Below, one piece after another: positions 34,425-42,210 of a DNA stretch of 52,059 nucleotides (position 1 is the first letter of the stretch; each line of letters begins with the position of its first letter). Position numbers and translations under genes: made by a program. The notes below the pieces were generated by a model. The model worked only from the letters and a program-made list of their open reading frames with translations, ran no database searches and was not told where the DNA came from. The DNA comes from an uncultured Bacteroides sp. (GTDB taxonomy: Bacteria > Bacteroidota > Bacteroidia > Bacteroidales > Bacteroidaceae): positions 1-52,059 of the forward strand of contig USCT01000012.1 of NCBI GenBank assembly GCA_900553185.1. Direction: 5' to 3'.

Positions 34425-34874
34425 ATGATAACACGCTGGATAACAATCATAGGAGTCCTGCTTTTTACCTCACTACCGTTATCGGCACAAGAGGGTCTGC
34501 AGATAAATTCCTTGTTCGACGGACGTTTCAAGAAAGACAGCCGGGCTGTAGAAGTCCTCATCAAGGGAAAAGAACTGAAAAAATATCACCTGACATTGTT
34601 TCGAAGCCTCACGGTAAACAGTGCTCCTGAAGTATTCGACAAAATGGAAGCACTGGTCAAAAAAGATGCCGTCCATGCGATAGACAAGGAAGTCGGAACG
34701 ATAGGAAACCGACTGTACTACGGTTTTTACTGCTTTCCGCCCCACAAAGGGAACTTCCGTTATCTGTTTTATCGCAACACTGCCGTAAAACCTCATTCAC
34801 GCAAATCCGAAGCTACCGTCGTATACATGGAAGGTAAGGTAACCCTGGAAGAGCTTAAACATATATTTCAATGA
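34425..34874 (+). CDS. Exported protein of unknown function in the ECF sigma operon
   Basis: A 149-residue protein with a clear signal peptide (MITRWITIIGVLLFTSLPLSAQ). The mature part (about 127 residues) has mixed alpha/beta character: ELKKYHLTLFRSLTV, a Lys-rich stretch, then RYLFYRNTAVKPHSRKSEATVVYMEG. I recognise it as a Bacteroidales-type conserved secreted protein found beside ECF sigma genes but cannot name its family with certainty (DUF4252-like is possible). It starts 14 bp after the putative anti-sigma gene and 22 bp before an exported beta-rich protein. Confidence 0.7.
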   Translation: MITRWITIIGVLLFTSLPLSAQEGLQINSLFDGRFKKDSRAVEVLIKGKELKKYHLTLFRSLTVNSAPEVFDKMEALVKKDAVHAIDKEVGTIGNRLYYGFYCFPPHKGNFRYLFYRNTAVKPHSRKSEATVVYMEGKVTLEELKHIFQ

Positions 34875-34896
34875 ATCAAACAATTAAGATAAAAAT

Positions 34897-35781
34897 ATGA
34901 AAAGAATAACTTTACTGGCAGCAAGTATCCTGACAACAATCGGGGTGTATGCCGAAAACGAAGATTCACTAAGAATCACAAACACAGTCAGGATAGAAGA
35001 CCCCAACCAGGTCATACTTACACAGTCGGACGACCGACTGACGATTGACATAGAAGGGAAACAAGGAAATCCAGACTTCCGCTACACACGTGAAGTAAAT
35101 ATTTCCTCGTCAGAGCCCGTAGTCACAAAAGAAAGAAACAGCAGTTGGGATTTCAACATTCCTTTCCGTAAACAGACAACATCCTACCGGTACAAGCACG
35201 ATGAATTTGTCATAAAAGACTTTAAGCTGGGGTTGTCAAAAGTCATAAACGCGCCCGATAATCTCAATGCGAGCATGGCCTCATCCTGGGAAATCACGAC
35301 TCCCACACTGGGATGGGCATATTACCCATGGCGGTCAAAAACTTCCTTCTCCATCGGGCTGGCCTGCAGCTGGAGAAATTACCGGATGACCGGAAAAAAC
35401 CGCTTTATCAAAGAAGGAAACAGCATTGTTTTAGGAACTTATCCCGAAGGAGCGGACATCCAGTTCTCACGCATCAAGGTATTCAGCTGGTCAGTTCCCC
35501 TGATGTTCAGTCACGAATCCGACAATAAACTCGGATTCAGCCTGGGAACTATCATCAACTTCAATACACACGCCAGTCTGAAAACCCGTTACACGCTGGA
35601 AGGGGAAAAAGTCAAACTTACCGACAATAACATTCACCAGACTCCTGTCACGGTAGATTTTCAGGCTTCGATAAGCTGCAAGTCCGTAGGTATCTACGTG
35701 AAATACAGTCCGTGCAACATTCTTGAGACATCATACGGCCCTCAATTCTCGGCCCTCTCTGCCGGAATCATCCTTTTTTAA
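34897..35781 (+). CDS. Putative outer-membrane beta-barrel protein of the ECF sigma operon
   Basis: A 294-residue exported protein: signal peptide ending GVYA, then a beta-rich domain of alternating hydrophobic residues (TSFSIGLACSWRNYRM, KLGFSLGTIINFNTH, SVGIYVKYSPCN) and a C-terminal SALSAGIILF with terminal Phe, as in outer-membrane barrels. About 8-10 strands seem possible. I do not recognise the family. Last gene of the sigma/anti-sigma operon, followed by a terminator. It may be an output or a sensor for envelope stress. Confidence 0.65.
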   Translation: MKRITLLAASILTTIGVYAENEDSLRITNTVRIEDPNQVILTQSDDRLTIDIEGKQGNPDFRYTREVNISSSEPVVTKERNSSWDFNIPFRKQTTSYRYKHDEFVIKDFKLGLSKVINAPDNLNASMASSWEITTPTLGWAYYPWRSKTSFSIGLACSWRNYRMTGKNRFIKEGNSIVLGTYPEGADIQFSRIKVFSWSVPLMFSHESDNKLGFSLGTIINFNTHASLKTRYTLEGEKVKLTDNNIHQTPVTVDFQASISCKSVGIYVKYSPCNILETSYGPQFSALSAGIILF

Positions 35782-35790
35782 CTGTATAAA

Positions 35791-35830
35791 AAAAGCCATC
35801 CCTGTTCATGCTTGACAAGGATGGCCCTTT
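35791..35830. terminator. Bidirectional terminator between the ECF operon and efp
   Basis: GCCATCC (35795-35801) pairs with GGATGGC (35819-35825), with an A-run on the left and CCTTTCT on the right, between convergent genes. Confidence 0.65.
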
Positions 35831-35850
35831 CTATTGACTGAATCAATAAA

Positions 35851-36417
35851 TTATGCCTTTACACGACCTACGTAAGAACCGTCACGAGTATCCACTTCGA
35901 TGATTTCATCCTGATTGATGAACAAAGGAACACGTACAGTAGCACCAGTTTCTACAGTAGCAGGTTTTGTAGCGTTAGTAGCTGTATCACCTTTCAGACC
36001 CGGTTCAGTATAAGTAACTTTCAGCTGAACTTTTACCGGCAATTCAGCAAACAAGATGGTATCTGTAGAAGCGTCTGATACAACTTCGACTACCATTTCT
36101 TCTTTCAAGAAATCAACACCTTCGATCAGATCGTGTGCGATAGGTACCTGTTCGTAAGTTTCCTGATTCATGAAGATATAATCTTCACCTTCTTTATATA
36201 AGTACTGATAAGGACGACGTTCTACACGTACATCTTCCAGTTTCTCACCGATATTAAAACGACGTTCCAACACGTAACCGTCTACTACATCTTTCAGTTT
36301 GGTACGCATGAATGTATTACCTTTACCCGGTTTAACATGCAAAAAGTCGATACAGAAATACAGCTTACCGTCCATACGGATAGCGGTTCCGATTTTAATG
36401 TCTTGAGCGTTAATCAT
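35851..36417 (-). CDS. efp: Elongation factor P
   Basis: A 188-residue translation factor that rescues ribosomes stalled at polyproline. Three OB/KOW domains; the tip loop is HVKPGKGNTFMRTKL, with the Lys that is modified in many bacteria. C-terminal signature RVPLFINQDEIIEVDTRDGSYVGRV. Stands alone on the minus strand with the best-formed promoter in the window and is divergent from rpmH. Confidence 0.97.
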   Translation of the reverse strand: MINAQDIKIGTAIRMDGKLYFCIDFLHVKPGKGNTFMRTKLKDVVDGYVLERRFNIGEKLEDVRVERRPYQYLYKEGEDYIFMNQETYEQVPIAHDLIEGVDFLKEEMVVEVVSDASTDTILFAELPVKVQLKVTYTEPGLKGDTATNATKPATVETGATVRVPLFINQDEIIEVDTRDGSYVGRVKA

Positions 36418-36476
36418 AACTAGAATACTTTATTATTATTTTATTTTTATGGATTTGTTCTCTTGAAAACCGGATG

Positions 36477-36508
36477 CAAAATTAATCTAAATCGAGAAAA
36501 AACGCAAA
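36477..36508 (-). promoter_or_regulatory. efp promoter, full Bacteroidetes consensus
   Basis: On the minus strand TTTG (CAAA at 36505-36508), a 20-bp spacer and TAATTTTG (CAAAATTA at 36477-36484), 60 bp upstream of the efp start. Both boxes match consensus. Confidence 0.8.
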
Positions 36509-36535
36509 AAGATTTGTCTAAAAATGATTTAGCGC

Positions 36536-36566
36536 TTGGTTTATTTAAAAAAAGTCACTAATTTTG
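36536..36566 (+). promoter_or_regulatory. rpmH promoter
   Basis: TTGG at 36536-36539, a 19-bp spacer and TAATTTTG at 36559-36566. The start site should fall near 36573, about 38 nt before the rpmH ATG. Confidence 0.65.
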
Positions 36567-36610
36567 CAGCCCGAACGCATGGAATAATAACATAAATAGT
36601 ATATACGAAA

Positions 36611-36772
36611 ATGAAAAGAACATTCCAACCCTCTAACAGAAAGAGAAGAAACAAACACGGTTTCCGTGAAAGAATGGCTACCGCTAACGGTCGCCGAGTA
36701 TTGGCTGCACGTCGTGCCAAAGGTCGTAAAAAACTGACAATCTCTGACGAGTACAACGGAGTGAAAGCTTAA
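36611..36772 (+). CDS. rpmH: 50S ribosomal protein L34
   Basis: A 53-residue basic protein beginning MKRTFQPSNRKRRNKHGFRE and continuing through RMATANGRRVLAARRAKGRK, the standard L34 sequence; the C-terminal KKLTISDEYNGVKA extension is typical of Bacteroidetes. It is a component of the large ribosomal subunit. The gene has its own promoter and a terminator directly behind it, and is not beside dnaA or rnpA as in many other bacteria. Confidence 0.97.
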   Translation: MKRTFQPSNRKRRNKHGFRERMATANGRRVLAARRAKGRKKLTISDEYNGVKA

Positions 36773-36798
36773 ACCGTGCTTGAAGGATAAGATTCAAG

Positions 36799-36842
36799 AA
36801 AAGCCGTAGAATGCTGCGAGAGCATTTTACGGCTTTTTCTTT
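36799..36842 (+). terminator. rpmH terminator
   Basis: A 17-bp stem with one wobble (AAAAGCCGTAGAATGCT at 36799-36815 with AGCATTTTACGGCTTTT at 36821-36837), 5-base loop, followed by TCTTTTTCC. Confidence 0.85.
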
Positions 36843-36897
36843 TTCCGTAAACATCCATTCTCATGCCTGTTATCACGGTGTTATAATTAAAAAATTG

Positions 36898-36905
36898 TAT
36901 CTTTG
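36898..36905 (+). promoter_or_regulatory. Candidate -7 element for the PASTA-rluD-ddl operon
   Basis: TATCTTTG 26 bp upstream of the ATG at 36932. The -33 region is weak. Confidence 0.5.
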
Positions 36906-36931
36906 CCCCGAATTTACACCTATACTTTAAT

Positions 36932-37585
36932 ATGGTTACACTGAAAGACTTTTTCTCATTCAAGAACAACCGTTTCTTCTGGCTGAACCTCATTGCCATG
37001 GTGGTAACAGTAGCAGTAATCATTGCCGGAACACTTTTCTGGCTGGACAACTACACGCATCACAACCAGTCGTACATGGTTCCCAACGTGAAGAACCAGA
37101 CATTTGCCGAAGCACAAAAAGCTTTAAGTACCCAGAAACTGAAAGGAATCATCATCGATTCCTCTTATGTAAAAGGTATGCCTACAGGTATTGTCCTGGA
37201 ACAGACTCCGGAAGCTGGAGCTAAAGTAAAAGAAGGACGGACCATCTACCTGACCATCACAACCAACGATGTTCCGCTGGTAAGAATTCCGGATCTGATA
37301 GACAACAGTTCCGTGCGCCAGGCAGAAGCCAAACTGAAAGCCATCGGATTCAGACTGACCGAACCTGAATATGTATCGGGCGAACAAGACTGGGTATACG
37401 GTATCAAGTATCGCGGACGAAGCCTGAGAGCCGGAGACAAAGTTCCTTACGAGGCCTTGCTGACACTCTCGATCGGAAATACGGCCATGCGCGACTCACT
37501 GGGTATCGATTCCCTCAACATAGATACAGACCTGAATGTACAGGATGCAGACGATGAACCACAAATAGACGATTCATGGTTTTAA
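36932..37585 (+). CDS. PASTA domain-containing membrane protein
   Basis: A 217-residue protein with a short cytoplasmic start, one membrane helix (WLNLIAMVVTVAVIIAGTLFWL, about 17-38) and an extracytoplasmic part with two PASTA-like repeats (MVPNVKNQTFAEAQKAL and VRIPDLIDNSSVRQAEAKL start them), then an acidic tail. PASTA domains bind peptidoglycan fragments or beta-lactams in kinases and PBPs; here there is no kinase or transpeptidase domain. Co-directional with an RluD-type synthase and ddl, whose product is a peptidoglycan precursor, so a cell-wall role is plausible. Confidence 0.85.
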   Translation: MVTLKDFFSFKNNRFFWLNLIAMVVTVAVIIAGTLFWLDNYTHHNQSYMVPNVKNQTFAEAQKALSTQKLKGIIIDSSYVKGMPTGIVLEQTPEAGAKVKEGRTIYLTITTNDVPLVRIPDLIDNSSVRQAEAKLKAIGFRLTEPEYVSGEQDWVYGIKYRGRSLRAGDKVPYEALLTLSIGNTAMRDSLGIDSLNIDTDLNVQDADDEPQIDDSWF

Positions 37586-37605
37586 CCTTATCCCCTGAAA
37601 ACGGT

Positions 37606-38679
37606 ATGACAGAAAATTACATCGAAGAACTGGAAGACGATACCCTGGAAGATATTGAGCCCTTGAACGATCCGGCGACCCTATACGAACATTTCCGCGT
37701 CGTGGTAGACAAAGGACAGTCTCCGGTCCGTATTGACAAATACTTGTTCGAACGCATTGTAAACGCTTCGAGAAACCGTATCCAGCAGGCTGCGGATGCA
37801 GGATTTGTCATGGCCAACGGGAAACCTGTAAAAAGCAGTTACAAAGTAAAGCCGCAGGATGTACTGACGGTCATGATGGACCGTCCCCGTTACGAAAACG
37901 ATATCATTCCCGAAGACATTCCGCTGGATATCGTATACGAAGACGAAGACCTGATGGTTGTCAACAAGCCCGCCGGACTGGTAGTCCATCCGGGATGCGG
38001 TAATTACCACGGGACACTGGTCAATGCCATCGCCTGGCACCTGCGCGACGTACCCACCTACAATCCGAACGATCCGCAGGTGGGACTGGTACACCGCATT
38101 GACAAAGATACCTCCGGACTGCTGGTCGTAGCCAAGACACCCGACGCCAAAACCAGCCTGGGCCTGCAGTTCTACAACAAGACCACCAAACGTGAATACA
38201 ACGCGCTGGTATGGGGAATCATCGACGAAGACGAAGGAACCATCACCGGCAACATCGGACGAAACCCGAAGGACCGGATGCAGATGGCGGTTCTGGCCGA
38301 CCCGACACAAGGCAAACATGCCGTAACACACTATCAGGTTCTGGAAAGACTGGGCTACGTCACACTGGTGAAATGCGTACTGGAAACCGGACGTACCCAC
38401 CAGATCCGCGTACACATGAAATACATCGGCCATACGCTCTTCAACGACGAACGGTACGGCGGACATGAAATTCTAAAAGGAACACATTTCAGTAAATACA
38501 AACAATTTGTAAACAACTGTTTCGACATTTGCCCCCGACAAGCGCTTCACGCCAAGACGCTGGGCTTTGTGCATCCACGCACCGGAGAAGAAATGTTTTT
38601 CACCTCCGAATTGCCCAATGACATGACCTGCCTGCTGGAAAAATGGAGAACATATATCAGTAACAGAGAAGAATTATGA
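37606..38679 (+). CDS. RluA/RluD family 23S rRNA pseudouridine synthase
   Basis: A 357-residue enzyme converting uridine to pseudouridine in rRNA. An N-terminal S4 RNA-binding domain (PVRIDKYLFERIVNASRNRIQQAADAG) precedes the catalytic domain with the Asp motif LVHRIDKDTSGLLVVAK and the GRTHQIRVHMKYIGHTLFNDERYGG end motif. RluD (positions 1911, 1915, 1917 in E. coli) is the likely identity. ATG 37606 is preferred; another ATG at 37576 would overlap the PASTA gene. Its stop overlaps the ddl start by four bases. Confidence 0.92.
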   Translation: MTENYIEELEDDTLEDIEPLNDPATLYEHFRVVVDKGQSPVRIDKYLFERIVNASRNRIQQAADAGFVMANGKPVKSSYKVKPQDVLTVMMDRPRYENDIIPEDIPLDIVYEDEDLMVVNKPAGLVVHPGCGNYHGTLVNAIAWHLRDVPTYNPNDPQVGLVHRIDKDTSGLLVVAKTPDAKTSLGLQFYNKTTKREYNALVWGIIDEDEGTITGNIGRNPKDRMQMAVLADPTQGKHAVTHYQVLERLGYVTLVKCVLETGRTHQIRVHMKYIGHTLFNDERYGGHEILKGTHFSKYKQFVNNCFDICPRQALHAKTLGFVHPRTGEEMFFTSELPNDMTCLLEKWRTYISNREEL

Positions 38680-39650
38680 AACGTACCATTGCTATCATAG
38701 CAGGAGGAGACTCTTCCGAACACGAAGTCTCCATGAAAAGTGCAGAGGGAATCCATTCGTTTATCGACAAGGAAAAATACAACCTCTACATCGTAGAACT
38801 AACCAAGAAACACTGGGAGGCTCTCTTACCGGACGGCACCCGCACTCCGGTAGACAAGAACGATTTCAGCTTCCAGGAAAACGGAAAGAAAATCGTTCCT
38901 GACTTCGCTTACATCACCATACATGGCACTCCGGGAGAAAACGGTATCCTGCAAGGGTATTTCGAACTGCTGGGCATTCCCTACTCTACCTGCGACGTTC
39001 TGGTATCGGCCATGACTTTCAGCAAGTTCACCTTAAACCAGTACCTGAAAGGATTTGGTGTCCGCGTAGCAGAATCCATGCTGGTAAACAAACGGAACGG
39101 AATCAGCGACGACGATGTAATCGAAAAAATAGGACTTCCGTGTTTTATCAAACCCAATGCCAGCGGTTCCAGCTTTGGAGTGACTAAAGTAAAGACACGC
39201 GAACAGATCCAGCCAGCCCTGCAAGCAGCTTTCCAGGAGTCGGACGACGTTATGATAGAAGCTTTCATGGATGGTATCGAACTGGCCAACGGCTGCTACA
39301 AGGTTCCGGGAAAATCAGTCGTACTGCCAATCACCGAAGTAGTCAGCAAAAATGAATTCTTCGACTACAACGCCAAATACAAAGGTGAGGTAACCGAAAT
39401 CACCCCGGCACGCCTGAGTCCGGAACTGACTGACCGGGTACAGAAACTGACATCAGCCATCTACGACATCCTCGGCTGCAAGGGTATCGTCCGTGTAGAC
39501 TATATCATCACCGAAGGAGAAAAAATCAACATGCTGGAAATCAATACGACTCCAGGCATGACCGCTACCAGCTTCATCCCGCAACAGGTAAAAGCCGCCG
39601 GCCTCGACATCAAGGACGTCATGACTGACATCATCGAAAGCCACTTCTGA
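38676..39650 (+). CDS. ddl: D-alanine--D-alanine ligase
   Basis: A 324-residue ATP-grasp enzyme joining two D-Ala for peptidoglycan. Signatures: IAIIAGGDSSEHEVSMKSAE, HGTPGENGILQGYFELLGIPY, CFIKPNASGSSFGVTKV, and MLEINTTPGMTATSFIPQQ with the metal-binding Glu/Asn. ATGA overlap with the pseudouridine synthase gene. MurF, encoded at 21558, uses its product. A terminator follows. Confidence 0.96.
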   Translation: MKRTIAIIAGGDSSEHEVSMKSAEGIHSFIDKEKYNLYIVELTKKHWEALLPDGTRTPVDKNDFSFQENGKKIVPDFAYITIHGTPGENGILQGYFELLGIPYSTCDVLVSAMTFSKFTLNQYLKGFGVRVAESMLVNKRNGISDDDVIEKIGLPCFIKPNASGSSFGVTKVKTREQIQPALQAAFQESDDVMIEAFMDGIELANGCYKVPGKSVVLPITEVVSKNEFFDYNAKYKGEVTEITPARLSPELTDRVQKLTSAIYDILGCKGIVRVDYIITEGEKINMLEINTTPGMTATSFIPQQVKAAGLDIKDVMTDIIESHF

Positions 39651-39677
39651 TAAACAGCCTACAAGGAACAATGCCAG

Positions 39678-39749
39678 CGCAGGGTTACAGAAACGCAAAG
39701 TCGCAAAAAGATCCCGACAAAATGCGTTTCTACAACCCTGCGTTTTTTT
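39678..39749 (+). terminator. Terminator after ddl
   Basis: CGCAGGGTT (39678-39686) pairs with AACCCTGCG (39734-39742) and, past a small internal loop, GAAACGCA (39690-39697) with TGCGTTTC (39723-39730); seven T follow. The loop is about 25 bases. Confidence 0.75.
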
Positions 39750-39795
39750 ACGGAAAGAGAATCTCACCAGGGATAAGGCACTTTTATTTTCTCTC

Positions 39796-39827
39796 CTTGC
39801 AACATCAGAAAAAAGTTCCTATATTTG
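39796..39827 (+). promoter_or_regulatory. Promoter of the acyltransferase operon
   Basis: CTTG (39796-39799), a 20-bp spacer and TATATTTG (39820-39827), 28 bp before the start codon. Confidence 0.6.
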
Positions 39828-39855
39828 GACAAATTAAACCAAAAACAGATATTCC

Positions 39856-41010
39856 ATGAATATACCTGCCGAATTTGATGAAATCCGTCCGTATACCCCC
39901 GAAGAACTTCCACAGGTTTTCGAGGAACTGATAACCGACCCGGCCTTTCAGGCCGTGGTTTCCTCCGTACTTCCCAACGTACCGAAGGAAATGATCTTTT
40001 CAAAACTTCGTCAGTGCAAGACAAGCCTGGATGTTCAGAAAAGCATCTTCTACGGCCTGCTGCACGAACTCATAAACAAGTATAGTGACGGATTCGACCT
40101 GGACACCTCTGCCCTGCCCGACAAGCAGACTTCCTATACATTCGTTTCAAACCACCGCGACATCGTGCTCGATCCGGGATTCCTTTCGGTCGGCCTGCTC
40201 GACAACGGTTTCCCGACGACGGTAGAAATAGCCATCGGCGACAACCTGCTCATTTATCCCTGGATCAAAAAGCTGGTGCGTGTCAACAAATCCTTCATCG
40301 TACAACGCACACTCAGCATGCGTCAGATGCTGGAATCGTCGGCACGCATGTCACGCTACATTCATTTTGCCATTACCGAAAAAAAAGAGAACGTATGGAT
40401 CGCCCAGCGTGAAGGACGCGCCAAGGATTCCGACGACCGTACCCAGGAAAGTGTGCTGAAAATGCTGGCTATGGGAGGAAGCGGCTCCATCATCGACCGT
40501 CTGAAAGAACTCAACATCGCTCCGGTAGCCATTTCTTACGAATACGATCCGTGCGATTTTCTGAAGGCACAGGAAATGCAACAGAAACGTGACATCCCGG
40601 GATTCAAGAAAAGTCAGGAAGACGACTTGCAGAACATGCAGACAGGTATCTTCGGCTATAAGGGACACGTACATTTCCACGCAGCCAACTGCATCAACGA
40701 CGAACTGGAACAACTGCGTGAGCTTCCTAAAACCGAAGTATTCACACGCATAGCCCAGCTCATCGACCGGAAAATACACCAGAACTACCGGCTGTATCCG
40801 GGTAATTACATCGCCTGCGATCTGCTGGAAGGAAGCAACCGGAACGCCGGACATTATACACCGGCCGACCAGGATCGTTTCGAGGCTTACCTGCAAAAGA
40901 AACTGTCACTGATACAGCTTCCGGATAAAGACGAAAATTTCCTGAGACACTGGATGCTGACCATGTATGCCAATCCGGTCATCAACCACCAGAAAGCAAT
41001 GAAAGCATGA
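39856..41010 (+). CDS. Lysophospholipid acyltransferase-like protein (PlsC superfamily)
   Basis: A 384-residue protein with a central PlsC/LPLAT domain: VSNHRDIVLDPGFLSVGLLD around residue 95 is the catalytic His region, RVNKSFIVQRTLSMRQML and IAQREGRAKDSDDRTQESVLKM supply the glycerophosphate-binding motif, and IAPVAISYEYDP the last motif. The order of His and Asp in NHRDIVLD differs from the textbook NHxxxxD but is what I recall for this Bacteroidetes subfamily. Likely a 1-acylglycerol-3-phosphate or lipid acyltransferase; the exact acceptor is unknown. Overlaps the NigD-like gene by four bases (ATGA). Confidence 0.85.
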   Translation: MNIPAEFDEIRPYTPEELPQVFEELITDPAFQAVVSSVLPNVPKEMIFSKLRQCKTSLDVQKSIFYGLLHELINKYSDGFDLDTSALPDKQTSYTFVSNHRDIVLDPGFLSVGLLDNGFPTTVEIAIGDNLLIYPWIKKLVRVNKSFIVQRTLSMRQMLESSARMSRYIHFAITEKKENVWIAQREGRAKDSDDRTQESVLKMLAMGGSGSIIDRLKELNIAPVAISYEYDPCDFLKAQEMQQKRDIPGFKKSQEDDLQNMQTGIFGYKGHVHFHAANCINDELEQLRELPKTEVFTRIAQLIDRKIHQNYRLYPGNYIACDLLEGSNRNAGHYTPADQDRFEAYLQKKLSLIQLPDKDENFLRHWMLTMYANPVINHQKAMKA

Positions 41011-41663
41011 TACAGCGCATCGTATGTTTCTTTCTGCCTGTATGGCTGCTGCTTACAACAGGATGCCAGGAAGACGAATACGTCTATCCGAATGTCCTGA
41101 CCGAGTTTACGGAAATGCAGACCAATCAGGAAGGAGTATTGACCTATCTGCAGACAGACCAGGGGAAGAAATACCGGATACAGGAACGGGATGGACTGGA
41201 TGGACTGACTCCGGACTCCATCTACCGTACCCTGAGCATTTACGAAATAACAGATGTACAAGAAAACACCGTAAAGCTTTATTCCGCACAGAAAGTCCTG
41301 TCCATGTTGCCTCAACCGGCATCCAAGTTTCCACAAGGTATCCGGACAGATCCACTGGACATTCAGAGTATCTGGCTGTCAGGCAGATACCTGAACATGA
41401 TACTGCTCCCACTGGCCAAAGACAAGGGTCATCTTTTTCATTTTGTAGAAAACAGCCTGACACAGACCGCCGATGGGAAAAACCAGCTGGAACTGACACT
41501 CTATCACGACCAGAACGGAGACTACGAAGCTTTTACCCGCAAAACCTACCTGTCTGTTCCCCTTTGGGAATATGAAGGCCGGTTACAGCAAGGAGACCGG
41601 ATCATCTTGCACATACGAACCTACAAGGAGGGTGAAACAACCCGTGAATTTACATTACCCTGA
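41007..41663 (+). CDS. NigD-like lipoprotein
   Basis: A 218-residue predicted lipoprotein with signal MIQRIVCFFLPVWLLLTTGC (Cys20). The two-domain beta-rich body (YPNVLTEFTEMQTNQEGVLTYLQTD and IWLSGRYLNMILLPLAKDKG) matches the NigD-like family of Bacteroidales, named after a gene of a bacteriocin-linked operon; its molecular role is unknown. Overlaps the acyltransferase gene by four bases. Confidence 0.82.
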   Translation: MIQRIVCFFLPVWLLLTTGCQEDEYVYPNVLTEFTEMQTNQEGVLTYLQTDQGKKYRIQERDGLDGLTPDSIYRTLSIYEITDVQENTVKLYSAQKVLSMLPQPASKFPQGIRTDPLDIQSIWLSGRYLNMILLPLAKDKGHLFHFVENSLTQTADGKNQLELTLYHDQNGDYEAFTRKTYLSVPLWEYEGRLQQGDRIILHIRTYKEGETTREFTLP

Positions 41664-41689
41664 AACCAACAGAAACAGTTATAACATTT

Positions 41690-42088
41690 ATGATAAAGAC
41701 ATTATACTTCATGTTTTTCGTGTGCATTGCACTCATCGGACTCATTGCCTGCACACCCAAGACACAAGACAAGTTCAAGAATCTGAGTGCCGACGAGTTT
41801 GAAGACTATCTGCAAAAGGACTCCGTACAACTGGTAGACGTCCGTACCGTAGCCGAATACAGTGACGGACACATTCCGGGAAGTATCAACATCAACGTAC
41901 TGGACGAACAGTTTGCAGCCAACGTAGACGAACTGCTGGACAAAAACCAGTCTGTGGCCGTTTACTGCAAAAGCGGCCGACGCAGCCGGAACGCGGCACG
42001 TATCCTTGTCAAGAAAGGATTCCATGTAATAAATCTCGACAAAGGATTTGAAAATTGGAGAGAGCTCGACAAACCCGTTGAAAAATAA
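41690..42088 (+). CDS. Rhodanese-like domain lipoprotein
   Basis: A 132-residue protein with lipoprotein signal ending GLIAC (Cys21) and one rhodanese domain: VQLVDVRTVAEYSDGHIPGSININ, then the active-site Cys loop VYCKSGRRSRNAARIL. Likely handles sulfur or thiol transfer in the periplasm; the acceptor is unknown. Starts 26 bp after the NigD-like gene, probably the third gene of that operon. Confidence 0.88.
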   Translation: MIKTLYFMFFVCIALIGLIACTPKTQDKFKNLSADEFEDYLQKDSVQLVDVRTVAEYSDGHIPGSININVLDEQFAANVDELLDKNQSVAVYCKSGRRSRNAARILVKKGFHVINLDKGFENWRELDKPVEK

Positions 42089-42107
42089 GTAGTTACTATT
42101 TTCTAAA

Positions 42108-42167
42108 AAACGAACGGACATCTTCCATGAAACGTGAGCATGTTTTATGGAAGATGTCCGTTCGTTT
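42108..42167. repeat. Perfect 21-bp inverted repeat with an 18-base loop
   Basis: Arms AAACGAACGGACATCTTCCAT (42108-42128) and its exact complement (42147-42167). The loop GAAACGTGAGCATGTTTT holds one copy of the AAACGTGAGCATGTTTT motif also found in the hairpin at 21419-21502. It lies between the rhodanese gene (plus) and the LysR remnant (minus) and could end transcription, but it is too elaborate for an ordinary terminator. Confidence 0.8.
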
Positions 42168-42168
42168 G

Positions 42169-42186
42169 ATCCAAGACATCCGTTCG
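42169..42186 (+). repeat. Third, degenerate copy of the 18-bp arm unit
   Basis: ATCCAAGACATCCGTTCG is a direct repeat of ATGGAAGATGTCCGTTCG at 42147-42164 with two paired substitutions (GG to CC and TG to CA). It makes a three-copy cluster (one inverted, two direct). Confidence 0.65.
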
Positions 42187-42210
42187 TTCTGAAATCACTC
42201 CTCCGCCATT

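Noticed and set aside
42129..42146. CRISPR-like or tandem repeat array at the inverted repeats
   Set aside because: Units are inverted relative to each other, only three copies exist, and there are no regular spacers or cas genes.
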